From Cristatella mucedo (Eukaryota > Bryozoa > Phylactolaemata > Cristatellidae): DNA of 64,000 nt. The DNA lies in NCBI GenBank assembly GCA_009760855.2, contig WPIO01000029.1, positions 2,187,501-2,251,500 on the forward strand, given 5' to 3'. Numbering within the stretch: position 1 is the stretch's first letter; each line of letters opens with the position of its first letter. The notes under the pieces are model-generated. The model was given only the letters and a program-made list of their open reading frames with translations. It was not told where the DNA came from and did not search any database. Position numbers and translations under genes: made by a program. Shown here piece after piece: positions 1 through 39,443 of the stretch.

Positions 1-439
1 AAATGAAAATTAGCTTGATAGATATTCGCTTGAAACTAAAGACATGATGCACAACGAGACTTTTATCATCAGCTGCTCAACGTCATGCGGGCTGCACAAT
101 TTCTTCAAGGACCTGATTTAAATGATCTCACTGAAAATACACATCTACGCACACTTCACTCTCGCCATGTAGATAGGTCGGTGGCGGATCTAAGGTCTTG
201 TTCCACATCTTTCACACCCAGAACAAGGATAGGACTGCCGATGCTGCTCAATTATCTCTCAGATGCTGAAAGGTAACTGCTGCACTCTAATAAGGAATAG
301 TCAATTAAAAAAAAAGAATTTCAAAAGGTAAGAACGAGAAAAAGCCAAATTGGACACAACAGCAGTAATCCAAAACAGAATGAATATACGATAGTGGTCA
401 GAGCTGTATTTAAAACCAACTGATTTTTCTAGTAATACA

Positions 440-520
440 AATAATAAGAATTTTATTGCATCCTACGAGAACTAAATCTCTTTCAAAGCACTCTACACAT
501 GCTGCAAAGGAAGCTTGGAT
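440..520 (-). mobile_element. LINE family B 3'-end remnant
   Basis: AATAATAAGAATTTTATTGC followed by GAACTAAATCTCTTTCAAAG and CATGCTGCAAAGGAAG gives the family B tail in reverse orientation, strongly diverged. Nothing else is recognisable in 1-440 or 520-1120. Confidence 0.45.
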
Positions 521-1149
521 TTTGTATGCTGGTACTGGCAAATTCAGCCCGTATTTGATACTTTTTTCTTCACAGAGAATCCTGTTCACAAATGGTAGGG
601 ATAATATTCGCGTGACTTAATGTCTACATGATCCTAGGAGCTAAGCAGTTGAGAATGTAAGCAGGCTTAAGTGATTGTAAAAACTTGCCCAGTTTATCAT
701 TTCTGGCACGGCGAGTTACAGCCTCACGCGTCCTGTGCACTATCACAGCACTTAGTAAGAAGGCAAAATATACAGCTAGCATAGAGTGAGATGCAAACCT
801 CAAAACATCCGGTGGGAAAAACAAATGATAAGAGTAGTCGAGATTCCCTATCAAATGTGTAAGTAACCGTTCGTGGGTCAAAAAGCGGCATCTTCCATTT
901 ATCTGCCTTGCAGTATGACACAGATAGAAGAACCAGCACTGTCAGTCGGTCTTTCCCACATGATTATCCATAAATAATTCTTCAGAGGTGAAGTTTGTGA
1001 ATGCACGATGGGCAGTCATAGTCCTTAAGGGCCAAGTTGTTCAGGAAACCAATGACCGACATGCTCGGGGATAGAAGTTGACATCACAACGCTGAAGACC
1101 ACTACTAACTGTAAGTATATTGAATTCAAGATTCTGTTATTCACCTTTA

Positions 1150-1390
1150 GGCTCCTTTATTCTCCGGTTCCGGCCCATCTATAATAAATACTTCATCATC
1201 AAGTTTGAATCGCATAATCTGTTCTTCTTACTCACGTCGTTTGAGTGTGCCTCTAACCAACTTCAAGCTCGTCTTCAGTTCGTATACTCTCAAAGCCTGG
1301 ACTCATTCCTGACTGGAATTACGTTATCACCTGATTTGACAATATTCAAAATGAAGCTAACAACCTCTCCTCGCAACCGTTGCTCCATCC
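1150..1390 (+). mobile_element. LINE C-terminal relic
   Basis: GAATCGCATAATCTGTTCTT and TGAGTGTGCCTCTAACCAAC recur almost unchanged at 59150-59205. They are followed by a relic of the RT end (LSPDLTIFKMKL against [11 protein letters not shown]). An older relative of family B. Confidence 0.5.
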
Positions 1391-1639
1391 AAGTGAATTG
1401 TCATTTGTATGCTTGTGTGTTCCAAAAATGTGCATGTTGTGATTATGGGCGAATTAATATGCACTTATACAGTGCCCGGGTGAACTTACATTTTTCCTGT
1501 TCTTTGAGTGTTTTTCATTTTTCATTCATTCATTGCACCTTACTAACAAGGATTTTTACTAACCAGTGATCGTGTGCCCTTCTGTACTTTTTTTTGCATT
1601 CTTGTTTAAGCCTTGATACCCCAATTGTCATTAAAAAAT

Positions 1640-1815
1640 ACTAGCTGATTTAACAGCCTCTTTTATAGAGCAACAGAAGAGCCTTATGGCTAACACTACC
1701 GCTTGCAGCTGCGATAAAGAATCACCCACCGTAGGATTCGAACCAACGACCTCGGGACTGAGGTCGTGAAAAGCAACCACCTTACCTAGTGTGCCATCAC
1801 GGCTCACCAAGGCTT
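1640..1815 (-). mobile_element. tRNA-derived SINE, family 1
   Basis: On minus the 5' part carries a box A-like segment (reverse of CCTAGTGTGCCATCACGG) and box B (reverse of GGATTCGAACCAACGACCTC), followed by a body ending GGCTGTTAAATCAGC. Two sister copies occur at 21950-22135 and 29150-29335. Confidence 0.65.
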
Positions 1816-2565
1816 AAGTCTTGGTCATCACTTCTCTTCCAAGAAGTTGTTAAGTGCCTGGATCAAGTGTAGGTTTTCTTAAGGTACTATAGAATATATT
1901 CTTTATTACTATTATTTTATTCATACCTATTAGCACTGCCAGGAATGAACTGCAAACACAAATAGTAAAATTGCATACAGGTAAGTATTTAAGGCCAGGA
2001 TTATGCGATGAACTATCCGGTATTTGATGGAGTTTGAGTTTATTTAACAACATACAAGTATGCCAAAATCAAGTGACATAGGAATTTCTATAGTAATGGT
2101 GCCTCTTATGGGCTGGGCCAGCATGGGGCTAGCATATTCAGGTTGCTCAAACGTTGCGGCCACCTTCAGCTTTTTTATTAGGGAAAGCCTATAACTGGGA
2201 TTAGCCATCCTTCTGACGACCGATCACTAAGGTCATATAAAGTCGGCAAGCAAATACGCTCGGAAAACCTTTGGAAAAATCGACAACATTCTATGGAATT
2301 CTTTGGATGGGGCTATATCAAACTTAAATAGCGATTGCATTTTACAGGCAATCGACCGTGTTTCTAGCATATCTGCCCAATTTTAGGCATTCTATTTTCA
2401 CGAGAAAATATTTGATAGCAACATATTTGGTCACTAGGTAATTGGGTTGGCCGAACAGCATGACCTACTAAGAATCGGCTGCATGAAGTTAAAATGTCGA
2501 GCACATGCAATGCAGCGCTATTTTTGAGTGTTCTTAAATAATTTCAAGGCATTCCCGTAAGAGTT

Positions 2566-2567
<2 letters not shown>

Positions 2568-2607
<40 letters not shown>

Positions 2608-2740
2608 AGGGAGGGAGGGAGAGAGGGAGAGAGGGAGGGAGGGAGGGAGGGAGGGAGGGAGGGAGGGAGGGAGGGAGGGAGGGATGGAGTGAGGGAGGGA
2701 GTGAGAGAGGGAGGGAGGGAGGTAGGGAGGGAGGGAGGGA

Positions 2741-2804
<64 letters not shown>

Positions 2805-2893
2805 GAGACAGAGAGAGAGAGACAGAGAGAGACAGAGAGAGACAGAGAGAGACAGAGAGAGACAGAGAGAGACAGAGAGAGACAGAGAGAGTA
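2568..2893. repeat. Purine microsatellite (GA)n/(GGGA)n/(GACA)n
   Basis: About 325 nt of strictly purine-rich repeat passing from GA through GGGA to GAGACA units. The apparent open frames across it are artefacts of the repeat. Confidence 0.95.
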
Positions 2894-4740
2894 GAACATT
2901 TCACTGAAATGTGCCAACTCATTTTTTCCGAGAATCTATAGAATGTCGAAAATTTGCTGATACACCTTAAACACAGAGCCGAACAACATATAATCGCTAT
3001 TTGTGATTCGTATGGTCGATTTGTTGGAGATCACGACAATATGCCGATCTTAGCTTCAGGACTGTGGAGCCCAGCAACCAGATTCCCTACACAATTGATC
3101 AAGAAGCTCATCAGTTGGATATGTCACTGCTCTATCGACGTGTACAGACATGGGTCTGGCAATTCAAGTGAGGTACCCCTTATTGTAAGGTGTAAATCCA
3201 CAAGTAGCACATGCTTTGCCCAGTTATGCAGCTTTAGAGGTGCTGCTTTAGGCTCTACAAATAGGGCTGACAGTATCTTTTAGATGACATCTAAAAATAA
3301 ACTTCAGGGCAGTGCTCTTTCGGTGCAGTTACTTTGACTTTCCTAAACAGAGGTGTGGCATACGTTTTTTTGAAGAGGTTGCAAAGTCCATCCCAACGTT
3401 ACTTCTACGGTGAAATGAACTGGACTCTGCTGCTACTAAAAGGCTAAAACTTCTTTTAAAATAATTTTAATGGAGGAGAGGCAAACGAGATGTGCAGGGT
3501 GTTGCACCCTTGATGTACAGCTTAATGGTCTGCCTCCAAAGGGGCTAATAGGCCTAGAACGATACTCAAAAGGCATTTCCAGCAGAGCCCAGTTAGAGCT
3601 TTAGCTCCAAGTCAGTTTCCTGGGGCCGACTCTACTGGGCCTTTAGTCCCTCATGAAAACCCCTACAGACCTCCGCGTGCCAACATGATTCCAAGATGGG
3701 ACTCCAAAGGCTTACTAGTTTAGTAAATAAAATATTTGAATATAAAGTATTACACAGCATCTCTAGAGGCTTGTTGGCATTGCAGATTCAAGGTGTTTCT
3801 CGATAAGGGAACACTTAATATTTAGATGGAGCTAGATAGGCTGCCGAACAGTACCGTCGGTGCAAACATGCGGTGTCGATTTCTAGTGCAGCTATCCAGA
3901 TTTTGTATGGCCAGGCTGTGTGAGCACCTCAAGAAGAGGTACCTGGTTCTTACATAGTCACCAGTCTATCTGCGGCTGAGGTCATTTATCGAGCTCAGCT
4001 GCGGTGATGCACGGCATGCAATTGCTTTCGTTAACCTCCAGCTCAAGCTTGGCACTATTATGCAATTGTTAAGAGTAATTTTGCTGAGACTCAATGTGTT
4101 TGACAGTTGATGGAGCTAGATAAAACATACTTAAATTTCCTTTCCAGGACATGCAAATGTCCAGAAAGAGATTAAGTTCTTTTAAGCTGTCATAACAATG
4201 TTTAATTATAATTGTTATTGATATAATTTTTAAGGGGATCATAAGCAATTAATTTTAAATAGACTTTTAATAGGTTTAAAGAGGCCTACCCAGCGATGTG
4301 CATTCGGCATGCCAGTCTCTTCAAATACGGTACGAATCTTTCGTGTGTCGAAAGAAGCTTCGGGGTGGCATGCCAACCGCAGGGAGCAAAAGGCTTTCCA
4401 AAAGTGTATAACATGGTTAAACTGTCAGCTAAGTTAGTAAAATAAAAAAAAAATATTTAAAATATAAAGTTTTTAGTGGGGCAAAAAAGCTATTCTGAGC
4501 AAATTTCGGAGACAAGTTCTTGACCTTGTGCCATGCCCCCTCAAGGTCGAGGATGAGTCCCACATCAAAATCCAGGCTTGCCTCTGTGCATAGAAGCTGC
4601 TAGGTGATAATAAAATATACAATGAAGGCATACATTAGCACATTAAAGGCGATTCACAAGGATGAAGCAAATGGTATAAGGAATGGGCAGGCTTTTCCTT
4701 TGTTATATCTGTCGTGACGTTAGTCGGTCAAGTTCATGTT
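2893..4740. other. Intergenic stretch without recognised features
   Basis: About 1.8 kb of AT-rich sequence. No convincing frame, RNA gene or repeat family was seen. Some TAGGCCTACCC-like fragments could be old repeats. Confidence 0.5.
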
Positions 4741-5060
4741 TCAGGTGCACATGAACTGGACGGTAACCAAAGGATTTGAGACTGGTTAAAGGCACAAATA
4801 AGCGACCACAGCCAGAGGAGTAGGTAGTACGAGGAGAAGCCTAGGAGTTTTTCAGATACAATATTTAAGCTTTTCAGATAAAATATTTAAGCCGGAGTAA
4901 GAGAATGAAGGGATCTAAAATTATTCAGTTGGTGCCACGTGGCAGTTGCAACATGGCAGCTGCAACGTTCATGACAAACAAGAGCCTAGCTGCTGAGTTT
5001 TGCACCTGACGTTGCTTGAAGGATTGAACTGGCATATCATGCAAGTTGCCAACACACCAA
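4740..5060 (-). mobile_element. LINE family B, decayed C-terminal fragment
   Basis: The stretches AAAGGATTTGAGACTGGTTA (near 4770) and CTAGCTGCTGAGTTTTGCAC (near 4990) match, in reverse, the final RT region (QVQNSAARL) of other copies. It lies just past the proposed VPS9D1 stop. Confidence 0.5.
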
Positions 5061-5142
5061 TAAATTATATCTACATCTAAGATGGATGCGCACATTATTA
5101 CCGTTTTTGAAGCCTCTTCGATCAGAAACACTCGACGTGAAA

Positions 5143-33500
<28,358 letters not shown>

Positions 33501-34009
33501 TCCGTCTGCACCGTTCGGGAGGGGCAGCTGTCCAAGTGCGACGGAGTTTACACACGTGACATCCGGGAAACACAAGCCTACCGGAAGCGGTTCTCCCAAC
33601 GTCAGCCACCGGCTGGCTTCCTTTCGAGGCGGCGCCCTGCCCATGCTGGCGCATGTTCCGAATGTTTACTTGCTTAATGCGACGCATGCAGCAGAAACTT
33701 ATGCTGGTGTCACGAGATGGGAGTAAAGAATGACATACCGTAAGATGGCAGATTTTTGGTTATGCAGCCCCAATCGATCGCCGATGAAGACCAAATTATT
33801 TTCCAAGACGCGGGACCAGCTAAAAAGCTTTGAGAAATAACGGTGAATTTAATAATTTTACCTCGTACATATATCGTGTCGCTGCTTGCGCTGGACTAGG
33901 CGTCATTCATACCGGCGGTCAGTCAAGTAATGACGAAACCATTCGCGCAGGAATAGTGGTTTAATACTGCACCGCGGTTAGCAAGCTCGCTAATAATAAT
34001 AGAAATATG

Positions 34010-34045
34010 ACTTTGTGGAGTTACAGACGGAGATAAATTACATTA
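34010..34045 (+). mobile_element. LINE family A tail remnant (36 nt)
   Basis: TGACTTTGTGGAGTTACAGA then CGGAGATAAATTACATTACA is the extreme 3' end of family A. It abuts the reverse (ATT)n tail of a family B copy, so two LINE tails meet here. Confidence 0.6.
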
Positions 34046-35150
34046 CAAATAATAATAATAATAATGATAATAATACATTCGTAGAGCACAACCAGAGAAC
34101 TTGATTTCTTTCTAGGCACTTTAAATTTGCTGCAAAGGAAGCGTTATCGAATGGTTAGTGGTAGAATGCTCAATAACAACAAAAGTAACGTAGTTAGGGG
34201 TGCCATGCACAGGGCCAGCATGAAAGTATGGTTAGTGGCAGCAGCACAGTGTCAGCCAGCACAGGCACATAACGGACGAATCACATGGACCTAATAAATG
34301 ATGTGATAAATAGATGCGTTTTTATTTTATGTTTAAATGTGGTAAAGTCAGGGGATGTTGTGACGCAAATAAGAAGTAACTTCCAGGCTTTGGGAGCATA
34401 CGAACTAAAATCACGGTTTCCAAAGGATTTGAGGTTCGTACGAGGTATAGGTATACAGTTAGATTCCGAAAAGTAGGTGGTACGATGCTTAGCCTAGTGG
34501 GGGAGTAGTAGATCTGATAGGTAAGCTGGGGAACTAAAAGTGAGTGACAGAACCTTGAAGTCGATACGTTGCTTGACTGGGAGCCAGAGCAGGTCGGCGA
34601 GAAGTGGTGTGATGTGGCAACTGCACCGCTTACGACAGGCAAGTCTAGCTGCAAAGTTTTGCACCAGCTGTAAGTGCCTGACTGCGAAGGCCGGTAGGCC
34701 AGCAAGCAGTGAGTTGCAGAAGTCAAGACGGGATGTCACAAATGCATGGACCAATTAAGATGTATTATCTTTGTCTAAAAAAGCCCAAATTTTAGCAATG
34801 TTATGCACCTTAAGTAAGCAGACTTGATTGAGGAGCTAATACGGTCGTCTAATTAAAGGTCACTTTGGAGCGTGACGCCTACATCTCGTGCAGATTCAAC
34901 AGGAGATATGCTGGCGGAGCCGATTTTGAGCGTTAGCCATTCCAATTTTCGAGGCACACTTGGTTTGCCCATAACTAGTAAGTTGGTTTTATCGTGATTC
35001 AATTTAAGAAAGCTTGCTGCCATCCATTCAGTAAGGGAGCTGAGAGAATTTGACGTGCTGGAGGGCTGGGAGGGATCAAAGCAAAGGTTCAACTGAATTT
35101 CGTCTGCTTAGAAGTGAAAGCCTACATTGTGCTTGGCGGTTACATCTGCA
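34046..35150 (-). mobile_element. LINE family B, truncated copy
   Basis: Minus-strand RT fragments ([52 protein letters not shown]) followed by the family B 3' segment and an (ATT)n tail starting at 34046. Many stops. Intergenic, between VPS9D1 and PIPOX. Confidence 0.8.
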
Positions 35151-35792
35151 AGAAGCTAGCTAAAAATAGGAGTAATAATAATAATTATGATACATTCATA
35201 AAGCGCATTCAGAGAACTTAACGAGAGCATTTGAGGAGCAAGCCTAGCAATGGACAGCTACATTGAACGTGTTCGTCTATGATAATTGAAATGGTTCTAC
35301 TCAAAGGAATGCCTAAGCCTGTGGGGGAGGGGAGTAGGTAGGAGGTAGGTAGGACGGCGAACGGGTCACAGGCTCAGTGGCGTAAGCAAGGGAGGCAGGG
35401 GACATATGTCTTGGTAGCTGGATCGGGTGGGGACGCCAAAATGGGTGCGTAATACTTTTGAAGTTCTTGTTAATATCACCTTCTAGCGAAGATATTGTTG
35501 AACAGCAGGGTGCTCCGAGCTGGAATAATTTGAATCGTCGAATACGAATGTTTAATGCATTTTAAAATTATTGAATAAAAAAAGGAAGCCATATGTATAA
35601 TTCCTCCCTGGGTGCACAATATCTTTGGAACACAAAAGCAGCTTGAGCTAACCGAGACCTGGCCTAATGGGGCGCGTCAGTTAGTTTATCGTCATCATGA
35701 CAGGCCCGCTCAACCTTCATACGATCGGCTGCCTCTGGTAAGCTCCGGGTCTGGTCCCCTACGTGGACCACTGCACTTCCGGCTACGCCTTC

Positions 35793-35900
35793 ATAATAAT
35801 AATAATGCACTTGATAAAGCGCCCTCAGAGAACTCAATCTCTCTCTAGGCGCTTAACATTTGCTGCAAAGGGAAATGCAATTAAATGGTGAGTAATATAT
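35793..35900 (-). mobile_element. LINE family B 3'-end remnant
   Basis: Reverse-oriented AATAATAATAATGCACTTGA, then TAAAGCGCCCTCAGAGAACT and CATTTGCTGCAAAGGG. Tail and 3' segment only. Intergenic. Confidence 0.7.
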
Positions 35901-36485
35901 GCTCCCATTCTTACGCGCGTTTGATGTGCGTACAGCATTGCTTGTCCGGAGAGACATGAGGCCGAGAGATAGCTGAAACAGCAAGGCACATGGTTCAGTA
36001 CATGATTGTGAGCGTAGCCTATCCGTAGCGAGCGGGTGGCACAAGAAGTCCCTTAGGCTCTGGTTGAACGATGCCGGGTGCTGCTATGCACAACAGGGGG
36101 CTTTCGGCCCCACTTCAAATTATTTTTTCACGCTCCACAGGCCCCACGTGACAAAACCTGCAATCGTGAACGCAGAGGGAATCTGAAGACATGAGCGTAG
36201 AGCGCCGCCATGTTAGTGAATTTTGAAATTGTTTTCAAGAGTACTGGCGTTTTCGCGATTTTCACCATACACGCTAACGTAGGAACGTAGCCCATGCAAG
36301 ATTGGGATCACTTTTAGGCGGAACCTGATAGTGTAAGTGAGTGATCGTTGACGCAATACTGACTGTCAAAAAGTGCTATCAAATTTAGCGTTTTCCTACA
36401 TTACAGCCTTTTTGACAAATTTATCCAAAGGCTCTTGAGCGACCAGTCACCGTACTCAAACTTCCTCCATAATTGAGAGCTACAC

Positions 36486-36520
36486 TCAGTATCAGTATTA
36501 GTATCAGTATCAGCATTAGA
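36486..36520. repeat. Short (TATCAG)n-like tandem repeat
   Basis: AGTATCAGTATTAGTATCAG and one further near-copy; about six hexamer units. Confidence 0.8.
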
Positions 36521-37542
36521 TCGTACAAGTTCGCTCACGCTGTCTCAGTTGAGCCAGTGTGCAATTCTGCCTCAGTAGCACTTGCAAATAAAACCGTCAG
36601 CACCCTGTACAAGTACCTTAAGCTGATAACAATATTTAATAGTAAGGTGGGGATTGAACATCCTTGCTTGAAATAGTGAATTTGCTTTACTCCAGATTAG
36701 AGCTCTTGGCATTATAATTTTTAATTACTAATATTTATATATTTTTTGAAATACACGTTGAGCCTTTTCATAAACTGCACAATATTTTGATGTTTGACGA
36801 AGTTACAATTTGTTATTCTGTCATCAGATTATAGTGATACATTCTAGAGAGTCAAATGGGTCCATATACTTCGGTACTCAGCAAGATTTTGCTTGCTGTT
36901 TGCCACTGCCACGGCAATGTCCACAAACTGATCGGCGTGGCATTGGCCGCTCGATAAGCTGCTTGATCGTAAAACGCGGTGTCACGTAGTGCGAATCGCC
37001 TGACGGCACTGTTCTCGATAGGCGGAACATTGCATAGATCCATTTATACAACATGCTGATTGCTTAGGTTGCCTGAGCCTTCAAAGTTAGGATGTGCGCC
37101 ACTGACCGTTTGCAGAACCGTTCCTTACGAGCGAACAGGCTATTTGTACCTTCAGATTATACCTAAAAGTACAAGAAAGCTTTGTATACCTGAAAGGATA
37201 ACCAGCACCTTACCTTTGCAGTGTATGTGAGAGTAGAAAACAGTCTTTCTCGGAAAAGCCGCATTAAGACTCGCTAATACTTGGTGGGCGATGGATGTGT
37301 TAGCAGGTAGCTTGAGCCGCTCAAAGGCATATGAAGCAATAAAAAAAATGGTTGCGCATGATGTATATATATATATAATTTTCGCAAAGGAAAATAAAAA
37401 AATCAAGAAACGCATACAAGATACGAGGGTACTCCCACGGATGCATATCGCATGGACGGTTGAGTGACACTAGCATGTTCAATCGGCACAGTTTCGGTTG
37501 TTGTCAGGCAGTCGCACGAAGGCACTCAACTCGCCCATCGGT

Positions 37543-37548
37543 TTTATT
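37543..37548 (-). terminator. PIPOX polyadenylation signal AATAAA
   Basis: A canonical AATAAA on the minus strand, 94 nt downstream of the PIPOX stop codon. Position and orientation fit a 3' end; no cleavage-site evidence is visible. Confidence 0.55.
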
Positions 37549-37641
37549 TGAGCACTAAAAATTATGCTGTAAGCGCATACACGTAGAAGACATAGTGCAA
37601 TCATGTGTAGGATTTAGGGAGCTCGCATGTGAAGGACAGTT

Positions 37642-39443
37642 TTATAATTGGGACTTCGGAGCAGAGTTTCGCTGCTCTTGTTCCTTCTTCTCAAGCATTA
37701 AGAATGCGGGCTTGAAGTTTGGATCTGTCACAGCAGGTCTGTTCAGGCAGAATCCTGAAATGTCTTGATTTGTGCGTCCATCAATTGCCATTTCGCTCAA
37801 AATTTTTCCGATGATGCTTGCAAATCTGCAAATAGAAATAGAAAACAGGGTTTCATTAGCGAAGGAGCTCAATAGAATTTCTAAAAGACCCATTTTGGCA
37901 TCTAGTCAAGGATTTCACATCTTTAGTTACGGTGATTATACGCAGAATTATTGCAAGCGATTATAACACAAACAAGGAATTCGGATGTTTCATTGGAACA
38001 ATGGTCCTGTATGCTCACTTGAATGCATGGCCTGCTCCTATTACGAGCGAAATCTCTGGCCAGCCTTTCGATGCCAAATCGTCGATAATAAAATCCCTGT
38101 CCAATGTCATGGCGTAAAGGCAAGTCTTCGTATAAGCTATTGGGCCCAAGCACTGCAAAGAAAACAAAATTCACGACTCGAGCAGACGAAAATCAGTTGA
38201 TACTCAAAGCATCAGTGTTAAAGAATTTCGAAGCCGGTAAATGCCCTCGTCTATGTCCCAGGGATTGGGTTGCGACTTGTGAATATGCAAGGACAAAAAT
38301 AAAAGTATACGTCTGGGATAATTCAAAGATCAGTTAATTTGAACAATAATGATCCACCTTCTTACTCTTGTTTCATAGACATATTTATATACAATTTAAG
38401 TTTTCTTACAACAAATAAAGGATCATTTCGGCTAAAGTTTGGGCTTCGACAGATAAAGCAACTCATGCTCATTATCAAGACTTACCTTTGACAATGAAAA
38501 ACAAATTAACTGTTTCATTTAAACATACTAATCATAAAGTGCCGAGTTAAAAAACCTCAGGTAAAGCATAGAAGGAAACAATTTCAGAATTCTTACAGAC
38601 TTCACGATTTGATTGCAACTTCACAAACAAGATTTGATTGCTTTACAAAATACAGGTAAATGGTTGTAAAAAACCCCCACACAGCGATTGAGGTGAGCGA
38701 GTTCAAACTATAATCAAACCCTCATATTATGCATTATTGATGTTCTCTTGTAGTAGTTACTAATTCACCGAGGCAGCAAATGCAAAGTGCCTCGAAAGAG
38801 ATTGAATTCTCTGAAGGCGCTACATAAAATGTGCTATTGTTATTATTATTACTATTTCTGATTTACCATGGCATTCCAAAATGCAGCTGCTGGTTCAAGA
38901 CGAAATCAATGGCGATGTAAGAATAAGCAGATGCTATCGCAGTACTGCGAGCTTTTCCCGTTAAGTACCTTCGGACTGTACTTCTCTAGGAACTTAATGC
39001 AGGCTGCCTCTCTCACAGGATCGGGCGTGTATGAGCGACTACCGGGCGTCACCCGCGGCCCTCCAGCGTCAATTCCAATCTTCGAGTAGGAGTTCACGTG
39101 AGATGGAAAGCCGTAAAAGTCATAGTTATCAATATTGAATATGTAGACGGGAAATCTACAACCACAAAGAAAACATACAAAACCAATTTCTTGGGAGGGC
39201 CCATTTCTTATCACCTAAGAAACATTTTGCCACCTCAGTAGCAGCATAGAGCGAGCATACAGTCAAGATATGTTACTTCTCTTTGATAAAGTCTTTGACG
39301 TTCGGTGTTCTCATGTATGTTACTTGCTCCTGCGTTACCCATAGCGGCACGTGAACGCCAATAGAGCTGACAACCTCGTTGGTCCATGAGCCGGAACAAA
39401 TAACAATCTTACGGCACTTGAAGTTACCGTTCGTTGTTGACAC
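37642..39443 (-). CDS. PIPOX: PIPOX exons 6-9: C-terminal half with flavin-linking Cys and SQL end
   Basis: Exon 6 (39443-39277) encodes [15 protein letters not shown] and [12 protein letters not shown]. Exon 7 (39155-38969) encodes [20 protein letters not shown]. Exon 8 (38152-38019) encodes [17 protein letters not shown] and VIGAGHAFK. Exon 9 (37825-37642) finishes [17 protein letters not shown] to SQL and TAA. Cys318 in TCLY corresponds to the cysteine carrying covalent FAD. A minus-strand AATAAA at 37548-37543 lies about 95 nt past the stop. Confidence 0.9.

Larger units (their letters stand above)
35160..37540. other. Intergenic region between VPS9D1 promoter side and PIPOX 3' end
   Basis: Contains one LINE B tail and a short hexamer repeat. 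A GC-richer patch at 36850-37040 has several open frames on minus but no recognised product. Confidence 0.45.

Noticed and set aside
2518-2922. Ser/Leu-rich and Arg/Glu-rich frames over 2.5-2.9 kb
   Set aside because: Artefact of the GA/GGGA repeat.
36852-37043. Minus-strand frames in a GC-richer patch
   Set aside because: Two overlapping frames look equally plausible, no motif is secure, and no splice partners were found.
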